In this document: piece by piece, positions 60,678-64,000 of the stretch | How the letters are laid out: each line of letters starts with the position of its first letter | Numbering within the stretch: the stretch's first letter is position 1 | Assembly: GCA_037190485.1 (NCBI GenBank) | Contig: JBBCJB010000014.1 | Location: 1 to 64,000 of the forward strand | Origin: Parapedobacter sp037190485 | GTDB taxonomy: Bacteria; Bacteroidota; Bacteroidia; Sphingobacteriales; Sphingobacteriaceae | Direction of reading: 5' to 3' | Length of the DNA stretch: 64,000 bases | Position numbers and translations under genes: made by a program | The notes under the pieces: generated by a model | Databases searched by the model: none | What the model was told of the DNA's origin: nothing | What the model saw: the letters and a program-made list of their open reading frames with translations, nothing else

Positions 60678-63600
60678 ATGAAAAAAAAACAGCTTTTCCG
60701 AGTGATGAGACTATTGACGCTGTTGCTCTTCGGTGGTTTTTTCCACCTCAGTGCCGCCACTTACTCGCAGACCATCACGCTAAGCGGCAAAAACATGCCG
60801 CTCGCGGATGTCTTTAAAGCCATCAACCAACAAACGGGGTTTCGCGTCATGGGCGATGTAGCCCTACTGCGAGAAAGCAAACCCGTTACGGTTGCGGCAA
60901 CGGACACCCCTTTGCCCGAATTCCTGTCGCAGGTGTTCAACGACCAACCCGTTACCTTCCGATTGTTCGGGAAAACAATCATGCTGGAAGAGCGGGATCC
61001 TGCACCGCAGCATCCAAGCCCGATAGGGCAGGAGCCAATCGATGTGAAAGGGGTGGTCGTGGATGAACACGGAAGGCCGCTTGCCGGCGCCAGCGTGATG
61101 GCGTCGGCCATTGAAGTCTCCATCGCGGGCAACGAAGGCAAGCTCTCCGCGGCGCCACTCAGCCAAATCGCGATCAGCAACGCCCGCGGCGAATTCCTGT
61201 TGAAGGGCGTAAAGCCCGATGCCGCCATTGTCGTTTCGTTCCTTGGCTATCAACGGCGGCTCATAAAGGCCGCAGCGGATGTCGGCACGATCGTGATGAC
61301 GCCGGAAACATCGGAACTGGACGAGGTCAACCTGACAGTCAACACCGGCTACCAGACCCTATCCAGGGAACGGAGCGCCGGCTCTTTCGCCAAACCCGAC
61401 ATGGCCATCGTATCGGAACGGACCGGCACCGTAGACATCATCCAGCGGCTGGACGGCCTCGTTCCCGGATTGGTGATCAACAATTCTTCGAGCCCCACGA
61501 ACGGGCCGGTAGGAAGCAGCAGTAGCGGCAGCTCGGTGATGATCCGCGGGTTGAGCACGCTGAATGCCAACAGGGAGCCCCTCGTTGTGCTGAACGGTGT
61601 GCCCATCGATGACATTTCCACGGTCAACCCAAATGACGTGGCGAACATTACTGTCCTTAAAGACGCTACCGCGGCTTCCATTTGGGGCGCGAGGGCAACG
61701 AATGGCGTGATTGTGATAACCACCAAGCAAGGCTCGGCCGGAGAAAAGACAACGGTCAATTACAACGGCTTCGTCAACTTCTTGGGCAAACCCCAGGTCG
61801 AGAAACTCAACATGCTCGACAGCCGGTCTTTCATCCAGGCCGCAAAAGACGTATTTGATCCCGTCCTGAACAATTACCAATCCATCGCTACACCGCAAAG
61901 CGGGAATGGCGTGGCGCCGATCATGCCGCATGAAACCATCCTATATAACCTGGACAACCTCCCGCAGGCAGAGGTGGATGCCCGATTGGAACAATTGGCC
62001 GGCCTGGACGGCGTTGCGCAAATGAAGGAGCTTTTCTATCGCAATGCACTGCTTGCCAACCAGACCCTCGCCGTTTCGGGTGGCAATGACCGATACCGTT
62101 TCTATGGCTCTGGTTCGTACATCGACGACAAGAATAGCAGGATCGGGGATAACAACCGGAAGTATGGCCTTAGCCTCCGCCAAGACTATACGTTCAATAG
62201 GTGGATCAAGGTTCATCTGATCGCAGATTTTGACAACAACGACGTCAACTCGCTCAATACGGTACAACCGACGGCCGCGTTCCTGCCCTACGTCCTCTTC
62301 CGGCATCCGGACGGCAGCCCTGCCGACCTGTCGTGGCTCTACCGGGACCAACAGACCAGAAACGGCTATGAAACGCTAAGCGGTACCGGACTGCATTACG
62401 CACCCTTGGATGAGCTGAATACGGGGCGTACAGCGGGCAATACGTTTACGGGGATGGTCAATTCCGGGGTGACGATAAACCTGCTTCGCGGACTGCGCTA
62501 CGAGGGCGTGTTCAACCTGAGCAAGGCACAGACGAGATCGGTCCAGACCTTGGACCAGGAAAATTATGCCGTGCGTTCCGAATTGGTTTCGTTCACGCCA
62601 TTGAACGGTTCGGCTCCCTATCTTCCCGAGACGGGGGCCCGGAGAACGTCCATCTATTCGAACCAAAAGAACTGGACCGTGAGGAACCAGTTTGTCTATG
62701 ACAACGCCTGGAACAACGACAGGCACAGCTTGATCCTCTTGGCCGGCCAGGAGGCCCAAGAGCAGCTGTATCATTCCGATCGATCCGTGGTGCGGGGGTA
62801 CAACAGCCAACTGATGACCACCGGTTTCATAGACTATAACCTGCTGTCTGCCGGAGTCGGCAATGTCGTCATGCCAACGCGTTCGGACGGAACAAGCCGG
62901 TTGAACCCCGATGTTCACCTGGAATCCGAAAGCCTGACAAGGGTTACGTCGTATTACGCCAGTTCGGGCTACACCTTCAACAACAGGTATACGCTGAATG
63001 CCGCCACGAGGATCGATCAATCCAACCTGTTCGGAAAAGACAAATCCGCGCAAAACAAGCCTTTATGGAGCGTCGGTGTGGCCTGGCAGGCCGGGCGCGA
63101 ACCATTCGCGGACCGTGTGGATTGGCTGGACCGGCTTACGCTACGGACGAGCTACGGATTGACCGGAAATTCGCCGAATCCGGGCATGGCGGCGTCGCAG
63201 GACATCTTAGAAACATTGTACATCGGGCAAGCCGCCGTCTACCCCGACGGCTCGGGATTGGTCTTGGCCACGCCAGCCAACCGGAAACTGACCTGGGAAA
63301 CGACCAAGACGCTAAACGCCGGGATAGACTTCGCCTTACTGAACAACCGCGTGAGCGGTACCATCGACGTCTATGACAAACGTACCCAAAACCTGATCGC
63401 CCCCATGCTGGTGAACCCGCTTACCGGCTATTCGAGCATCATCGGGAATGCCGGGGACCTGTCGAACAAAGGCGTAGACGTGAACCTCAATACCATCAAT
63501 ATCGCCACCGGCGGCTTTACCTGGAGCACCTTGTTCAACTTCAGTTACAACAAAAACAAGCTCACCAAGATCAACCGGGAGACCCCCATCACGAGGGGAG

Positions 63601-64000
63601 ACCAATTGATCTCGAATCCCTACGTCGAAGGTTATTCGGCTTTCGCCGTCTTCGCGTATCCATATGCAGGCCTGGATGACGTGGGCGATCCCCAAATCCA
63701 GCTGCAGGACGGAACGGTCACCAAGCAACGGAGCGTAGCCACCATCGATGACATGAAATACATGGGCACGTTCCAACCGGTATGGAGCGGCGGCCTAAGC
63801 AATACGTTTGCTTACCACGGCCTCTCCTTGCGCGTCAATGCGATCTATAATTTGGGCCACGTGTTGCGTCGTGACGTCAATACGCTCTATGGCGGACGCG
63901 GACTGGTGGCGAACAGCGGCTATAACGCCATCTATACCGGGAATATCAATGCGGAATTTTCCAATCGGTGGAAACAACCCGGCGACGAACGGTTTACGGA
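60678..64000 (+). CDS. SusC/RagA-family TonB-dependent receptor, 3' end outside window
   Basis: The frame runs from the ATG at 60678 to the window end, about 1107 codons. A signal peptide (about 1-32, cleavage after TYSQ) leads to an STN domain (about 33-100, MPLADVFKAINQQTGFRVMG), a carboxypeptidase-like domain (about 118-210) that carries an extra stretch of about 25 residues in its first loop, then the plug (MIRGLSTLNANREPLVVLNG, VLKDATAASIWGARATNGVIVITT) and most of the barrel. It is the partner of the sigma / FecR pair upstream. A susD gene is expected beyond the window. Confidence 0.95.
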   Translation, partial: MKKKQLFRVMRLLTLLLFGGFFHLSAATYSQTITLSGKNMPLADVFKAINQQTGFRVMGDVALLRESKPVTVAATDTPLPEFLSQVFNDQPVTFRLFGKTIMLEERDPAPQHPSPIGQEPIDVKGVVVDEHGRPLAGASVMASAIEVSIAGNEGKLSAAPLSQIAISNARGEFLLKGVKPDAAIVVSFLGYQRRLIKAAADVGTIVMTPETSELDEVNLTVNTGYQTLSRERSAGSFAKPDMAIVSERTGTVDIIQRLDGLVPGLVINNSSSPTNGPVGSSSSGSSVMIRGLSTLNANREPLVVLNGVPIDDISTVNPNDVANITVLKDATAASIWGARATNGVIVITTKQGSAGEKTTVNYNGFVNFLGKPQVEKLNMLDSRSFIQAAKDVFDPVLNNYQSIATPQSGNGVAPIMPHETILYNLDNLPQAEVDARLEQLAGLDGVAQMKELFYRNALLANQTLAVSGGNDRYRFYGSGSYIDDKNSRIGDNNRKYGLSLRQDYTFNRWIKVHLIADFDNNDVNSLNTVQPTAAFLPYVLFRHPDGSPADLSWLYRDQQTRNGYETLSGTGLHYAPLDELNTGRTAGNTFTGMVNSGVTINLLRGLRYEGVFNLSKAQTRSVQTLDQENYAVRSELVSFTPLNGSAPYLPETGARRTSIYSNQKNWTVRNQFVYDNAWNNDRHSLILLAGQEAQEQLYHSDRSVVRGYNSQLMTTGFIDYNLLSAGVGNVVMPTRSDGTSRLNPDVHLESESLTRVTSYYASSGYTFNNRYTLNAATRIDQSNLFGKDKSAQNKPLWSVGVAWQAGREPFADRVDWLDRLTLRTSYGLTGNSPNPGMAASQDILETLYIGQAAVYPDGSGLVLATPANRKLTWETTKTLNAGIDFALLNNRVSGTIDVYDKRTQNLIAPMLVNPLTGYSSIIGNAGDLSNKGVDVNLNTINIATGGFTWSTLFNFSYNKNKLTKINRETPITRGDQLISNPYVEGYSAFAVFAYPYAGLDDVGDPQIQLQDGTVTKQRSVATIDDMKYMGTFQPVWSGGLSNTFAYHGLSLRVNAIYNLGHVLRRDVNTLYGGRGLVANSGYNAIYTGNINAEFSNRWKQPGDERFT

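Overview
The window reads as chromosomal DNA of a Bacteroidota bacterium, most likely of the order Sphingobacteriales. The reasons are two FecI-type sigma / FecR / SusC systems, recurrent promoter boxes of the form TAnnTTTG with no Shine-Dalgarno-like leaders, and many genes typical of the phylum (IPExxVDY, DUF5686, DUF4407, a COX24-type mini-protein, RNase G with a TTG start). Most of the window is GC-rich; the block at about 4.5-11 kb is visibly AT-richer. I saw no tRNA, rRNA, CRISPR array or complete insertion sequence.

Layout. 0-3 kb: the end of a membrane protein, two small XRE regulators, a VapBC-like toxin-antitoxin pair with its promoter/operator, and a small unknown gene. 3-14 kb (minus strand): a FecI-like sigma factor and FecR, then SusC, SusD, a TlpA-type thioredoxin protein and an S9-family serine hydrolase that resembles lasso-peptide isopeptidases. 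14-18.4 kb: two small genes, then a hexuronate operon (SDR oxidoreductase, uxuA, uxaC). 18.6-24.6 kb: HU, a TPR protein, a 29-residue COX24-type protein, rng, miaA, an oxidoreductase and an unknown protein. 24.7-36 kb: a beta-lactamase-fold protein, an M19 dipeptidase, radA, hisS, rnc, fabF, acpP, pyk and a TylF-like methyltransferase. 36-49 kb: two two-component systems, a SAM riboswitch with metE, trmD, an aldo/keto reductase, DUF4407, tolC behind a tandem palindromic operator, and a lone ABC ATPase. 49-54 kb: an ECF sigma / membrane partner / beta-barrel operon and a DUF5686 protein. 54-58.4 kb: a trp operon (trpE, trpG, trpC; no trpD) behind a complete transcription attenuator with a Trp-Trp-Trp leader peptide, then dus. 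58.7-64 kb: a second FecI / FecR / SusC system running off the end.

The most interesting signals are these: (1) the SusCD / thioredoxin / isopeptidase-like operon under FecI-FecR, which parallels the TonB receptor plus isopeptidase modules of lasso-peptide loci; (2) in both fecR-susC gaps, an intrinsic terminator and a TAnnTTTG box pointing against susC, predicting small antisense RNAs at both loci; (3) the trp attenuator; (4) a palindromic repeat family with one intergenic copy and one copy read in frame inside susC; (5) heptanucleotide tandem repeats at three places, one inside fecR.
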